Shown here piece by piece: positions 22,451-30,614 of a DNA stretch of 30,614 nucleotides. Location of the stretch: the NCBI GenBank assembly GCA_900752215.1, contig CAADUO010000025.1:1-30614 (forward strand), read 5' to 3'. Under the pieces are notes generated by a model that was not told the DNA's origin, made no database searches, and saw nothing but the letters and a program-made list of their open reading frames with translations. This DNA comes from an uncultured Collinsella sp. Its GTDB lineage: Bacteria; Actinomycetota; Coriobacteriia; Coriobacteriales; Coriobacteriaceae. Made by a program: the position numbers and the translations under genes. Within the stretch, counting starts at the first letter, position 1; each line of letters starts with the position of its first letter.

Positions 22451-23161
22451 TTGTCCCAGCTCGAGAAATGCGACCGCCGGTCCCTTCGCTCACAGCGTGC
22501 CCTTCGCCAGGCGCTTGCCAGCGAGCTTGCCGAAAGCGGCGACCTTTCGCGCATTAACGTCGCGTCGCTCACCGAGCGCGCTGGCCTTACGCGCCGCACG
22601 TTCTATTCGCACTACCGCGATATCCCCGACTTTATCAATCAAATCGAGGACGGCTTGCTGGCCGAGATCCGTGAGCGCATTGAGCTCATCACCGCAGCTC
22701 AGCTGCCCGATCTCTATCACAACATCGATGAGCTCGAGCCGGCACCCGGTTCGGTTGAGTTGCTGCGCTACCTTGCGGCCAACCGCGATTTAATCGGATC
22801 GCTGCTGGGCCCGGGCGGCGACCCCGCCTTTATTAAAAAGATCATCGATACCGCACGCGAGGCCGTGGTGCCGCGCGCACAGACGGGCATTTTGGGCTTG
22901 GCGCTGGGCACCTTCTTTGACTACTACGTCACCTATGTCGTGAGTGCCGAGGTCGGCATGATCCAGCGTTGGTTTGAGCGTGACCTTTCTGAATCGCCCG
23001 AGACCATGGCGCGCATTATGACGGTTATCGCCTTTGTGCGCCCCGGCGACCTGTATGGCCAACCCATCGATATCAACGTGCCGGAATACGGCATGAAGCT
23101 ATTGAACCTGCAGCTCGAGGACGCGGTCGACACCACCGCAACCGTCGAGTCCAACAACTAA
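22451..23161 (+). CDS. TetR family regulator, likely controlling the CoA-dehydratase activase
   Basis: A 236-residue regulator. The N-terminal HTH reads SLRSQRALRQALASELAESG, then NVASLTERAGLTRRTFYSHY (to about residue 56), a TetR_N domain of the kind with a divergent, longer C-terminal part (GTFFDYYVTYVV near 155-168). The start is a TTG at 22451 with AAGGAGG 5 nt upstream, a convincing non-ATG initiation. The activase gene begins 11 bp after its stop, so both are one operon. The palindromes at 22385-22430 are probable binding sites. What it senses is unknown; an acyl-CoA-related signal is a guess from context. Confidence 0.87.
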   Translation: MSQLEKCDRRSLRSQRALRQALASELAESGDLSRINVASLTERAGLTRRTFYSHYRDIPDFINQIEDGLLAEIRERIELITAAQLPDLYHNIDELEPAPGSVELLRYLAANRDLIGSLLGPGGDPAFIKKIIDTAREAVVPRAQTGILGLALGTFFDYYVTYVVSAEVGMIQRWFERDLSESPETMARIMTVIAFVRPGDLYGQPIDINVPEYGMKLLNLQLEDAVDTTATVESNN

Positions 23162-23172
23162 GAGGAGAGACA

Positions 23173-26100
23173 ATGAGCAAACTCGTCGAGGGCATTAAAG
23201 ACCGTGTGGTCGCTGCCGCACGCGAGGCCGCGCCCGCCGTGGTGGACGCCGCGCAGAAGGCCGCGACCGCGGCTGCCGAGAAAGTTGCCGAGGCAGTTGC
23301 CGATGCCAAGAACGTGGCAGGGGAGACGTCCGTCGTCAGCGAGCCCGCCACCGCCGCTGAGCCCGTAGCCGCCGCCCAGGCCCCCGAAGGCGCGATCTTC
23401 AACCCCGAGAACGCTCGTGGCAATCTGCACCTGGGCATCGACGTGGGCTCCACCACCGTTAAGCTCGCCGTGCTCAACGACGACAACCAGATCGTCTACG
23501 CCAAGTACCAGCGCCACCACACCGACGTCCGTGCCTGCGCCCGCGACCTGTTCGAGGGCGCTGCGACCGTGCTGCCGACGGCCCAGATGACCTGCGCCAT
23601 TACCGGCTCGGGCGGCCTGCTGCTGTCCCAGTGGCTCGACCTGGAGTTTGTCCAGGAGGTCATCGCCAGCAAGCGTGCCGTCGAGACCCTCATCCCGGCC
23701 ACCGATGTCGCCATCGAGCTGGGCGGAGAGGACGCCAAGATCATCTACTTCGACAACGGCATCGAGCAGCGCATGAACGGCACCTGCGCCGGCGGCACGG
23801 GCGCGTTCATCGACCAGATGGCCACTCTGCTGCACACCGACGCCAGCGGCCTTAACGAACTCGCGGCCAACGCCACCACCATCTATCCCATCGCCAGCCG
23901 CTGCGGCGTTTTTGCCAAGACCGACGTCCAGCCGCTGCTCAACGAAGGTGCCCGCCCCGAGGACGTGGCTGCCTCCATCTTTCAGGCTGTCGTGACCCAG
24001 ACCATCTCGGGCCTGGCATGCGGCCGTCCCATCCGCGGCAACGTCGCCTTCCTGGGCGGCCCGCTGCAGTACCTCTCCGAGCTGCGCCACCGCTTCTACC
24101 TCACGCTCAACCTGGACGAGGAGCACCGTATCGTGCCCCAAAACGCTCACCTGTTTGTGGCGAGCGGCGCCGCCATGGCGCACGAGTCCAACAAGCTCAG
24201 CACGTTCCCGCAGCTCATCGAGGCTATCGACAGCCTGGGTGACACGCAGGGTGCCGAGGTCGAGCGTCTGGATCCGCTCTTTGCCACCGACGAGGACTTT
24301 GCCGAGTTCAAGACCCGCCACGACCAGGAAGTCGTCCCCAAGGGCAAACTCGACGGCTACACCGGCCGCGTGTTCATCGGCATCGACGCCGGCTCCACCA
24401 CCATGAAGGCCGCGCTCGTGGGCGAGGACGGCCAGCTGTTGCACACCTGGTACGGTAACAACAACGGCGACATCCTGGGCACGGCCAAGGTCATCATGGC
24501 CGATTTCTACAACCACATCCCCGCCGGTTGCACCATCGGCCACGTGACCACTACGGGCTACGGCGAGGCGCTGCTCATCGAGGCCCTTAAGGCCGACTCC
24601 GGCGAGATCGAGACCGTCGCGCACCTGCGCGGCGCCAAGGCGTTCCTGCCCGGCGTCGAGTTCATTCTGGACATCGGCGGCCAGGACATGAAGTGCCTGC
24701 GCGTCAAGGACGGCGTTATCGAGCACATCATGCTCAACGAGGCCTGCTCGTCGGGTTGCGGTAGCTTTATCGAGAGCTTCGCCGTGTCTATGAACATGGA
24801 CGTGCGCGCGTTCGCCGATGCCGCCATCCATGCTAAGGCTCCCGTCGACCTGGGCAGCCGCTGCACGGTCTTTATGAACTCGCGCGTTAAGCAGGCGCAA
24901 AAGGAAGGCGCCACGGTGGGCGACATCGCGGCCGGCCTGTCCTATTCCGTCATCAAGAATGCCCTGTTCAAGGTCATTAAGCTGCGCGACCCCAAGGAGA
25001 TCGGCAACCAGGTGATCGTCCAGGGCGGCACCTTTATGTCCGATGCCACACTGCGCGCGTTTGAGCAGCTCACGGGCGTTCACGCCGTGCGTCCCGACAT
25101 CGCCGGCTGCATGGGCGCTTACGGTGCGGCCCTGCTCGCCCGCGATCGCGCCGGCGCTGACGGCACCTCGACCATCCTTTCGGCCGAGGACATCGCGCAC
25201 CTCACCGTGACGCAAAAGCATGTCCGCTGCGGTCGTTGCTCCAACAACTGCCAGCTTACCGTCAACGACTTTGGCGGCGGCAGGCCCTTCATTCCCGGAA
25301 CCCGCTGCGAGAAGGGCGCCGGCCATAAAAAGCAGAAGACCGAGGCCCCCAACCTTTTCAAAAAGAAAAACGAGCTGCTCTTTAACCGCGAGGTCCTGAG
25401 TCCCGACGACGCCCCGCGCGGCACCGTCGGCATCCCCCGCGCACTCAACATGTACGAGAACTACCCCTTCTGGCACGCGTTCTTTACGCGCCTGGGCTTT
25501 AGCGTGCAGCTGTCCGACCAGTCGAGCAAGAAGACCTACCAGGCGGGCATCGAGTCCATGCCGTCCGAGAGCGTGTGCTACCCGGCAAAAATGAGCCACG
25601 GCCACGTGATGAACCTCATCGACCGCGATGTCGACTTTATTTGGATGCCGTGCGTGCGCTGGGAGCGCAAGGAGGATCCGACGGCCGGCAACTGCTATAA
25701 CTGCCCCATCGTCATGAGCTACCCCACGGCGCTGGCGCTCAATATCGACGAGATTCGCGAGCAGAACATCGAGTTCCTGTACCCGTTTGTGCCCTATCAC
25801 GACAAGACCGAGCTCAAGCGCCGTCTGTACCAGGTACTCGCCGTCGACCGTGTGGCCGATGCTGAGGCCGGTCGCGGTCGCGTGCGCGGTCCCAAGATCA
25901 CGCGCTCCGAGGTCGATGCCGCCGTCAACGCTGCTTTTGAGGCCGATGCGCGTTTCCACGAGGACATCCAGACCATGGGCGAGGAGGCTCTCAAGTGGGT
26001 CGAGGACCACGGCGGCCACGGCATCGTACTCGCCGGTCGTCCCTACCATAACGACCCCGAGATCAACCACGCCCTGCCCGAGCTTATCTCGAGCTTTGGC

Positions 26101-27954
26101 TTTGCGGTCTTTACCGAGGATTCGCTTGCGCATCTGGTAAAGCCCGAGCGTCCGATTCGCGTCGTCGATCAGTGGATGTACCACAGCCGTCTGTACGCCG
26201 TCGCCCGTTTTGTGACGATGCGCAACGACCTGGACCTGATTCAGCTCAACTCCTTCGGCTGCGGCTTGGACGCCCTGACCACCGACCAGGTGCAGGAGAT
26301 TCTGGAGGCCAGCGGCAAGATCTACACCGTGCTCAAGATCGACGAGGTATCCAACCTGGGTGCCGCGCGCATCCGCATCCGCTCGCTCATGGCAGCGCTC
26401 AAGGACCAGGAGGCCGAGCGCCTGGCCGATGCCACGGCCGCGGGCGAGGCCTACGAGCAAGGCGACGCCGCGCCGGTGGCGCCTTCCACGGATGCCCCTG
26501 CGTTCGCGAGCCGTAAGTACACGTTCGTGGCTCAGCGCGAGAGTGCTTCGACCGCGTGGCCCAAGGTGCCCTTTACCGAGCAGATGCGCGAGGAGGGCTA
26601 CACCATCCTGTGCCCGCAGATGGCGCCGATTCACTTTGACCTGGTCAAAGAGGTGTTCCGCGGTGCCGGCTACAACTTGGAGCTGCTGCCCTCGACCGAC
26701 CACGATGCCGTCGAGGCTGGCCTGCGCTACGTGAACAATGACATTTGCTATCCGTCGATCCTGGTGACGGGCCAGATTATGGAGGCCATCGAGAGCGGTC
26801 GGTACGACCTGTCCAAGACGGCCGTGGTTATCAGCCAGACCGGCGGCGGCTGCCGTGCCACCAACTACATCGCACTCATCCGCAAGGCCCTGCGCGAGAG
26901 CGGCCACCCCGAGATCCCGGTGATCTCGCTTTCGGCCGTGGCGCTCGGTGAGGACAACCCCGGCTTTAAGATTACGCCGGCACTGCTTAAGCAGGCAGTC
27001 TACGCAGTGCTCTTTGGTGACGTCATGATGCAGATGCTCTATCGTTGCCGCCCGTACGAGGCCACGCCCGGTGCCGCCAACGCACTCTACGAGGAGTACA
27101 TGGCGCGCGCCCGCAAGTTGGCGCCCAAGTTCAACCGCCACAACTACACCAAGCTGTGCCGCGAGGCCATCCGCGCGTTCGACACCATGCCGCTTGCGGG
27201 CGAGGGCACCAAGCCGCGCGTGGGCGTGGTCGGCGAGATCCTTGTCAAGTTCCATCCCACGGCCAACAACCACGTGGTCGACGTTATCGAGCGCGAGGGC
27301 TGCGAGGCCGTGGTGCCGGGCCTGCTCGACTTCTTCCTGTACTCCATGAGCAACGCCGAGCTGCAGAAGGACGAGCTGGGAAGCTCTGCCACTACGCGCG
27401 CTGGTATGCAGGCGCTCATCAAGCTCGTGGACTGGATGCGCACGCCGGTGGAGGAGATGCTCGAGAAGTCCCGCCGCTTTGAGGCACCCGAGCGCATCGG
27501 CACCATGGCCGACAAGGCCCGTACGGTGCTTTCGGTGTGCAACAACATGGGCGAGGGGTGGCTGCTCACGGCCGAGATGCTCGACCTGATCGATCACGGT
27601 GCGCCCAACATCATCTGCACGCAGCCCTTCGCGTGCCTGCCCAACCACGTGGTGGGCAAGGCCGTGATTAAGGAGCTGCGCCGTCAACATCCCGAGAGCA
27701 ACATCGTTGCGGTGGACTACGACCCCGGTGCGTCCGAGGTCAACCAGCTCAACCGCATTAAGCTCATGATTAGCGTGGCCAAGGAGAACATGCGCGCCGG
27801 TAAGGGCTTTAAGCTTGAGAAGGTCGCGCCGCTCGCGATGGACGAGGTCACCGGCCAGATGCGTGCCCACGATGGCTGCGTGAGCTGCGGCTCGGTCGAC
27901 GAGAGTGCCGTGGCGTCGGTCGCTGAGCGCCTGGGACGCGGCATTAAGAAGTAG
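23173..27954 (+). CDS. Acyl-CoA dehydratase activase fusion protein (BadF/HgdC x2 - DUF2229 - HgdB-like)
   Basis: A 1593-residue cytosolic ATP-dependent electron-activating protein related to 2-hydroxyacyl-CoA dehydratase activators (COG1924/COG3580/COG3581 fusion). Residues 1-75 are an Ala-rich amphipathic helix not typical of the family. ASKHA/BadF domain 1 begins at GIDVGSTT (88-95) with Fe-S ligand candidates C205 and C244; domain 2 at GIDAGSTT (403-410) with C525 and C564. Both pairs are 39 residues apart, as in HgdC. A C-x2-C-x3-C group follows at 686-693, the DUF2229 part starts near 753 (GIPRALNMYENYPFWHAFF), then the dehydratase-like C-terminal part with TGGGCRATNY near 1224 and CVSCGS near the end. 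AGAGGAGAG precedes the ATG. No separate dehydratase subunits are in the window, so the target is unknown. Confidence 0.93.
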   Translation: MSKLVEGIKDRVVAAAREAAPAVVDAAQKAATAAAEKVAEAVADAKNVAGETSVVSEPATAAEPVAAAQAPEGAIFNPENARGNLHLGIDVGSTTVKLAVLNDDNQIVYAKYQRHHTDVRACARDLFEGAATVLPTAQMTCAITGSGGLLLSQWLDLEFVQEVIASKRAVETLIPATDVAIELGGEDAKIIYFDNGIEQRMNGTCAGGTGAFIDQMATLLHTDASGLNELAANATTIYPIASRCGVFAKTDVQPLLNEGARPEDVAASIFQAVVTQTISGLACGRPIRGNVAFLGGPLQYLSELRHRFYLTLNLDEEHRIVPQNAHLFVASGAAMAHESNKLSTFPQLIEAIDSLGDTQGAEVERLDPLFATDEDFAEFKTRHDQEVVPKGKLDGYTGRVFIGIDAGSTTMKAALVGEDGQLLHTWYGNNNGDILGTAKVIMADFYNHIPAGCTIGHVTTTGYGEALLIEALKADSGEIETVAHLRGAKAFLPGVEFILDIGGQDMKCLRVKDGVIEHIMLNEACSSGCGSFIESFAVSMNMDVRAFADAAIHAKAPVDLGSRCTVFMNSRVKQAQKEGATVGDIAAGLSYSVIKNALFKVIKLRDPKEIGNQVIVQGGTFMSDATLRAFEQLTGVHAVRPDIAGCMGAYGAALLARDRAGADGTSTILSAEDIAHLTVTQKHVRCGRCSNNCQLTVNDFGGGRPFIPGTRCEKGAGHKKQKTEAPNLFKKKNELLFNREVLSPDDAPRGTVGIPRALNMYENYPFWHAFFTRLGFSVQLSDQSSKKTYQAGIESMPSESVCYPAKMSHGHVMNLIDRDVDFIWMPCVRWERKEDPTAGNCYNCPIVMSYPTALALNIDEIREQNIEFLYPFVPYHDKTELKRRLYQVLAVDRVADAEAGRGRVRGPKITRSEVDAAVNAAFEADARFHEDIQTMGEEALKWVEDHGGHGIVLAGRPYHNDPEINHALPELISSFGFAVFTEDSLAHLVKPERPIRVVDQWMYHSRLYAVARFVTMRNDLDLIQLNSFGCGLDALTTDQVQEILEASGKIYTVLKIDEVSNLGAARIRIRSLMAALKDQEAERLADATAAGEAYEQGDAAPVAPSTDAPAFASRKYTFVAQRESASTAWPKVPFTEQMREEGYTILCPQMAPIHFDLVKEVFRGAGYNLELLPSTDHDAVEAGLRYVNNDICYPSILVTGQIMEAIESGRYDLSKTAVVISQTGGGCRATNYIALIRKALRESGHPEIPVISLSAVALGEDNPGFKITPALLKQAVYAVLFGDVMMQMLYRCRPYEATPGAANALYEEYMARARKLAPKFNRHNYTKLCREAIRAFDTMPLAGEGTKPRVGVVGEILVKFHPTANNHVVDVIEREGCEAVVPGLLDFFLYSMSNAELQKDELGSSATTRAGMQALIKLVDWMRTPVEEMLEKSRRFEAPERIGTMADKARTVLSVCNNMGEGWLLTAEMLDLIDHGAPNIICTQPFACLPNHVVGKAVIKELRRQHPESNIVAVDYDPGASEVNQLNRIKLMISVAKENMRAGKGFKLEKVAPLAMDEVTGQMRAHDGCVSCGSVDESAVASVAERLGRGIKK

Positions 27955-27983
27955 TCGGCCTACTTCGAGCCGGATATGAGACG

Positions 27984-28019
27984 AACGGGTGGTAGCCGTA
28001 CCGGCTACCACCCGTTTTT
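27984..28019 (+). terminator. Intrinsic terminator of the TetR/activase operon
   Basis: AACGGGTGGTAGCC pairs perfectly (14 bp) with its complement around a 5-nt loop and runs into TTTTT. It lies 30 bp after the activase stop codon. Confidence 0.95.
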
Positions 28020-28039
28020 GCTGTACATATGTTGCGCAA

Positions 28040-28260
28040 ATGACCTTGCTACAGCCTTCCGTGGGCTTGTCCGATTTTTGGGCCGGCTCGGGCTTTGAAG
28101 ACAAGTTGCTGCAGGCCCAAGGCGATTTTTCGCTCAACGCAGGCCAGCACAGTGTGACCTATCTGCCAAACGACGAGACGACCGCTACGGTCTGCCCATC
28201 ACCACCTACGAGATGGAAGCCGAAAAGAATATCTACCGCGTGTACAAGTACGAGCTGTAG
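28040..28260 (+). pseudogene. Remnant of an unrecognised gene, frameshifted
   Basis: A frame from the ATG at 28040 reads MTLLQPSVGLSDFWAGSGFE and on to YLPNDETT near 28183. A shift of one base there restores a natural-looking continuation, RYGLPITTYEMEAEKNIYRV to YKYEL and a TAG at 28258-28260. The join is consistent with one lost base at about 28175-28185. No ribosome binding site precedes the ATG, and the upstream frame runs into the terminator, so the 5' part is probably also lost. I do not recognise the family. The following 190 bp up to 28450 hold no gene that I can support. Confidence 0.5.
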
Positions 28261-28349
28261 GGCCGCGCTTAGGTTTGACCAATGGAGTATGAAAACACGC
28301 CGTTCGCCGATGCCCCCTCCGCGAGTGACAGCCATATGGTTTGATGTCA

Positions 28350-28437
28350 GAAACATATAGTTGTCGCCAGCCTGCTGGCGACGTTCCCCCTGATATCGGA
28401 GGTTCCAGGTATGTTTCGTGCTCCGTTAAACAACTAT
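28350..28437. repeat. Interlocked inverted repeats ahead of the small membrane protein gene
   Basis: A perfect hairpin GTCGCCAG-CCTG-CTGGCGAC lies at 28363-28382. Around it, GAAACATA (28350-28357) pairs with TATGTTTC (28410-28417), and ATAGTTGT (28357-28364) pairs with ACAACTAT (28430-28437); the two outer pairs cross each other, as in a pseudoknot or alternative folds. Confidence 0.45.
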
Positions 28438-28450
28438 CGGTTGGGCTAAC

Positions 28451-28900
28451 ATGGGTCGCCGTGCTATTTCGATAACCCTTGCAGTGGTCTGCCTGACTGT
28501 GCTCCTGGGCGCTACAGGGCTGTTTGCTATAAGCCGAGAAACGTCCTATATGCAGGAGTGCGCTTCCGAAGGGTTTGCCATTGACGGTTACTATCGGGAC
28601 GACAAGACGAGTCTGGAAACCCTGGCCTTTCTTGAAGAGGATAACCATCGGTGGCAACTGGTCGACAAAGACGGCAGCTGCGTTGACGGGCAGTTTAAGC
28701 GTACGGATGATCCCAATATCCTGGTATTAAAGAAGGAAAACGGCGAAGAATTCGGCACGGTTCACGTTGCGTATATATCGCGCCGACGCAATCAGGGGCA
28801 GATTTACCTAATTAGAAATACTAAGGTGACCCGATTTTATCTTGTGAGCACCGATCCGGCGTTTACGGTGGAGTCTGGCGATGTCGATGCGGACGTCTGA
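28451..28900 (+). CDS. Small membrane-anchored or exported hypothetical protein
   Basis: 149 residues with an N-terminal signal anchor (basic MGRR, then hydrophobic to about residue 27) and a soluble, charged extracytoplasmic part rich in Asp, Glu and Thr. GYYRDDKTSLETLAFLEEDNHRW with KENGEEFGTVHV (quoted in parts) suggests a small beta-rich domain of the kind found in lipocalin-like or META-like secreted proteins, but I cannot assign it. There is no lipobox. The ribosome binding site is weak. The gene is A+T-richer than its neighbours and stands alone, between a gene remnant and the convergent DUF389 gene. Confidence 0.65.
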   Translation: MGRRAISITLAVVCLTVLLGATGLFAISRETSYMQECASEGFAIDGYYRDDKTSLETLAFLEEDNHRWQLVDKDGSCVDGQFKRTDDPNILVLKKENGEEFGTVHVAYISRRRNQGQIYLIRNTKVTRFYLVSTDPAFTVESGDVDADV

Positions 28901-29025
28901 TTCATGGCAATAAAACAGAGAGCGGGGCTCTGGTGTGAACTGCACGCCGCAATTTGCTCGTGTCCGTATCGCGTCTGCGCCTCGTCGCAACTTGCGTCCG
29001 TGCGAGCATTCATCCCGCGCCGGCA

Positions 29026-30165
29026 TCACTTCACATCGAACTCCACGCGATCGAGCTCGGGCACATTGAGGTCGATGAGCTTGCGGGCGACGTGACGGTC
29101 GTGCGCCCCGAGCGCCTCGCGTGTCGTCACGTGGGCGACTATCTCGCGCTCGACAATACCCTCCTCCTCGCCTCCGCTGGCCGAGGTCTCGACGGCGACG
29201 GTGTAATCCTTAAAGCCTGGCAGCACCGCGGCAAGCTCGCGTGTGGTCTCGGTGACGCCGTAGCCGTCCTGCACGCCGGCCTGCGCCGAGCCAATGGAAC
29301 TCGCGGTCATAACGATGCAGGGGATGGCAAAGACTACCGTGCCCACAATAATGCGGCGGCGCACCTTGCGTGACAGCTCGTCGACCTCGGCATCTTCTTC
29401 GGCGGTCACAATGCCGTCGCCGTTGAGGTCGCGCTTGAGCGGTACACGTAAAAGAAGCAATACGGCTTCGGCCGCCAGCGCGATAAAGACGACGTTGATG
29501 CCAAACTCGTAGAGGGCTGAGAGGAACAGCGACCCGCTCGCGATGGCAATGCCATAACCCGCCGCGCACAGGGGCGGCATGAGCGCGGTTGCCACTGCCA
29601 CGCCGGCGATGAGCGTGGCGGGTTCCTGGTCGCGCGAGTTGCCCAGGCCACCCGCAAAGCCGCCCGCGAGCGCGACGGCAAGGTCCCACACGGTGGGCGT
29701 CGAGTTGTCGATAATGGCGGCCGTGGTGGTGCCGAGGGGCGAGAGCTTAAAGTACAACGTGGATGTGACCAGGCAAAAGGCCATTTGCAGCGCAAGGCTG
29801 GCGACGGCTTCGACGGTAATCTCGCGGTCGAGCGTGGCGATGCCGTATGCCATGGCAAGGACCGAGCCCATGAGCGGGCAGATGAGCATGGCGCCCACGA
29901 TGGCGATGTCCGAGTCGATATCGAGGCCGATGCTTGCGATGAGCATGGCGATGATGAGGATGCATAGGTGGGAGCCAGTCAGACGCGCCCCGTTTACAAA
30001 ACGCTTGCGGATCACGTGATAGGGCGCGCGTCCCTCGCGAATGTTGAACGCGCGCTTTAAAAAGCGACCAGCCTGCTCGGCAGCCTCACTATGAGCAGGG
30101 CGGATGCCGTGACGCCGATGATGACGCTCGCGCAGTCGCTTGATCTGTTGTTTGTCGAGTTCCAT
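29026..30165 (-). CDS. DUF389 family membrane protein with an EF-hand loop
   Basis: A 379-residue integral membrane protein of unknown function. The DUF389 core shows six hydrophobic stretches between about residues 65 and 240, with the hallmark DIAIVGAMLICPLMGSVLA (86-104), NSRDQEPATLIAGVAVATAL near 176-195 and MPPLCAAGYG. Between core and last membrane segment (272-290), residues 246-257 read DLNGDGIVTAEE, a canonical calcium-binding EF-hand loop (Asp, Asn, Asp, Gly, Glu at positions 1, 3, 5, 6, 12). The N-terminal 50 residues are strongly basic. I chose the ATG at 30165 because GAGGTGG lies upstream; the longer frame to 30291 lacks a site. It is convergent with the small exported protein gene and divergent from the partial gene at 30473. 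Confidence 0.9.
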   Translation of the reverse strand: MELDKQQIKRLRERHHRRHGIRPAHSEAAEQAGRFLKRAFNIREGRAPYHVIRKRFVNGARLTGSHLCILIIAMLIASIGLDIDSDIAIVGAMLICPLMGSVLAMAYGIATLDREITVEAVASLALQMAFCLVTSTLYFKLSPLGTTTAAIIDNSTPTVWDLAVALAGGFAGGLGNSRDQEPATLIAGVAVATALMPPLCAAGYGIAIASGSLFLSALYEFGINVVFIALAAEAVLLLLRVPLKRDLNGDGIVTAEEDAEVDELSRKVRRRIIVGTVVFAIPCIVMTASSIGSAQAGVQDGYGVTETTRELAAVLPGFKDYTVAVETSASGGEEEGIVEREIVAHVTTREALGAHDRHVARKLIDLNVPELDRVEFDVK

Positions 30166-30472
30166 GTCCACCTCGTTCTGGCACGGGACGCGCAACGCGC
30201 CCGTTGTCCTAACTCTACACCGTGGCGGGCGGGGTGTCTGTTGGATGCGGAATCCGATAGGGCGGATGACGCGGGAGCAAATGCAAATCACAGACTCAAT
30301 TCCATCCCGCGAGAATATGATGCACCAGCTCCTTCAAATGTGACGAAACTGTGAAGCACGAGAGCGTGAATTTCAAAAAATACGCTGGTCGCCAATGTTG
30401 CGCAACAGAATTCAAAAATCGACAGCTACCGTTTGATACGTATGGATACATCCGTGTCAAAGGGAGAAAGCC

Positions 30473-30614
30473 ATGGCAAACTACAGCCCACAACACTTTG
30501 AGCCTCGGGTTAAGGCCGTCAACGTCAAGGGCGTTGCCAACCGCGCCGTCGCAACCGTTTTGACGGCGGGGCTCATTGGTCAGCCGCTCATGTCGCCGCT
30601 GGCGGGCAACGCCC
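30473..30614 (+). CDS. Exported protein, N-terminal fragment
   Basis: The first 47 codons of a gene cut by the right edge. AAGGGAGAAAG lies just before the ATG. The product begins MANYSPQHFEPRVKAVNVKG, then a moderately hydrophobic stretch (ANRAVATVLTAGLIGQPLMS) ending PLAGNA, compatible with a long signal peptide cleaved after an A-x-A-like site. The mature part is not visible, so the family is unknown; secreted cell-wall hydrolases often have such leaders. The 307-bp region upstream (30166-30472) is A+T-rich near the gene and holds no other coding sequence I can support. Confidence 0.7.
   Translation, partial: MANYSPQHFEPRVKAVNVKGVANRAVATVLTAGLIGQPLMSPLAGNA

Noticed and set aside
23158..28137. 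A 1659-codon open frame on the minus strand, antisense to the activase gene
   Set aside because: It mirrors the activase gene almost exactly. The G+C-rich third positions and avoidance of certain codons keep the opposite frame open. The translation is His/Asp/Gly/Val-rich low-information sequence with no recognisable domain, while the plus frame is full of family motifs and has a good ribosome binding site.
28904..29095. Small plus-strand frame after the exported protein gene
   Set aside because: No ribosome binding site, Arg/Ser/Cys-rich shadow-like sequence overlapping the DUF389 gene end.
30166..30291. N-terminal extension of the DUF389 protein by 42 residues
   Set aside because: The extension is Arg/Cys/Pro-rich and low-quality, and the best ribosome binding site lies before the internal ATG at 30165.

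Overview
The window reads as chromosomal DNA of a strictly anaerobic, G+C-rich actinobacterium of the Coriobacteriia, most like a gut Collinsella. This is an inference from the high G+C of most genes, the GCC/CTG/GAG-rich codon use, the oxygen-sensitive CoA-dehydratase activase and radical SAM enzymes, and the AAGGAGG-type ribosome binding sites. No 16S or other marker is present, and I see no rRNA, tRNA, CRISPR array, integrase or transposase.

Layout. 1-1556 (minus): 5'-proximal part of a SEC-C-tagged methionine aminopeptidase and a COG0731-type radical SAM enzyme, with a perfect 20-bp-stem hairpin between them. 1782-5051 (plus): an alpha/beta hydrolase, then a two-gene signalling unit made of a degenerate GGDEF-REC-HD-GYP protein and a free-standing Hpt phosphotransfer protein. 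5282-8709 (plus): a DUF2975 membrane protein with its YozG-like XRE regulator, then a visibly A+T-richer three-gene ABC exporter (ATPase plus two permeases) ending at a strong bidirectional terminator. 8824-13145 (minus): a polar amino acid (glutamate/glutamine-type) ABC importer operon in the order binding lipoprotein, permease, permease, ATPase, closing with a class-I glutamine-amidotransferase-like gamma-glutamyl hydrolase. 13146-13639 has no gene but holds three tandem inverted-repeat units with a period of about 80 bp. 13640-15421 (minus): a shortened, divergent DXS-like enzyme.

15649-21357 (plus): an HD-domain phosphohydrolase coupled to a CmpB-type (PF06541) membrane protein, an ammonium channel with its P-II protein (no uridylylation tyrosine), and a TetR/MFS efflux pair with two matching operator sites. 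21473-27954 (plus): a Cof-type HAD phosphatase whose ribosome binding site lies inside a 21-bp stem, then a TTG-started TetR regulator and a 1593-residue fused acyl-CoA dehydratase activase. 28040-30614: a frameshifted gene remnant, a small membrane-anchored protein, a DUF389 membrane protein carrying a canonical EF-hand loop (minus), and the first 47 codons of an exported protein.

No single new defence or mobile system is evident. The most unusual material is structural: several intergenic palindromic elements that share architecture but differ in sequence, above all the triple inverted-repeat array at 13364-13581. On the protein side the points of interest are the two-component/c-di-GMP hybrid with its own Hpt, the DXS-like enzyme with changed substrate-site residues, the P-II with Leu51, and the EF-hand in a DUF389 protein. 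All family calls are from motif reading without database searches.
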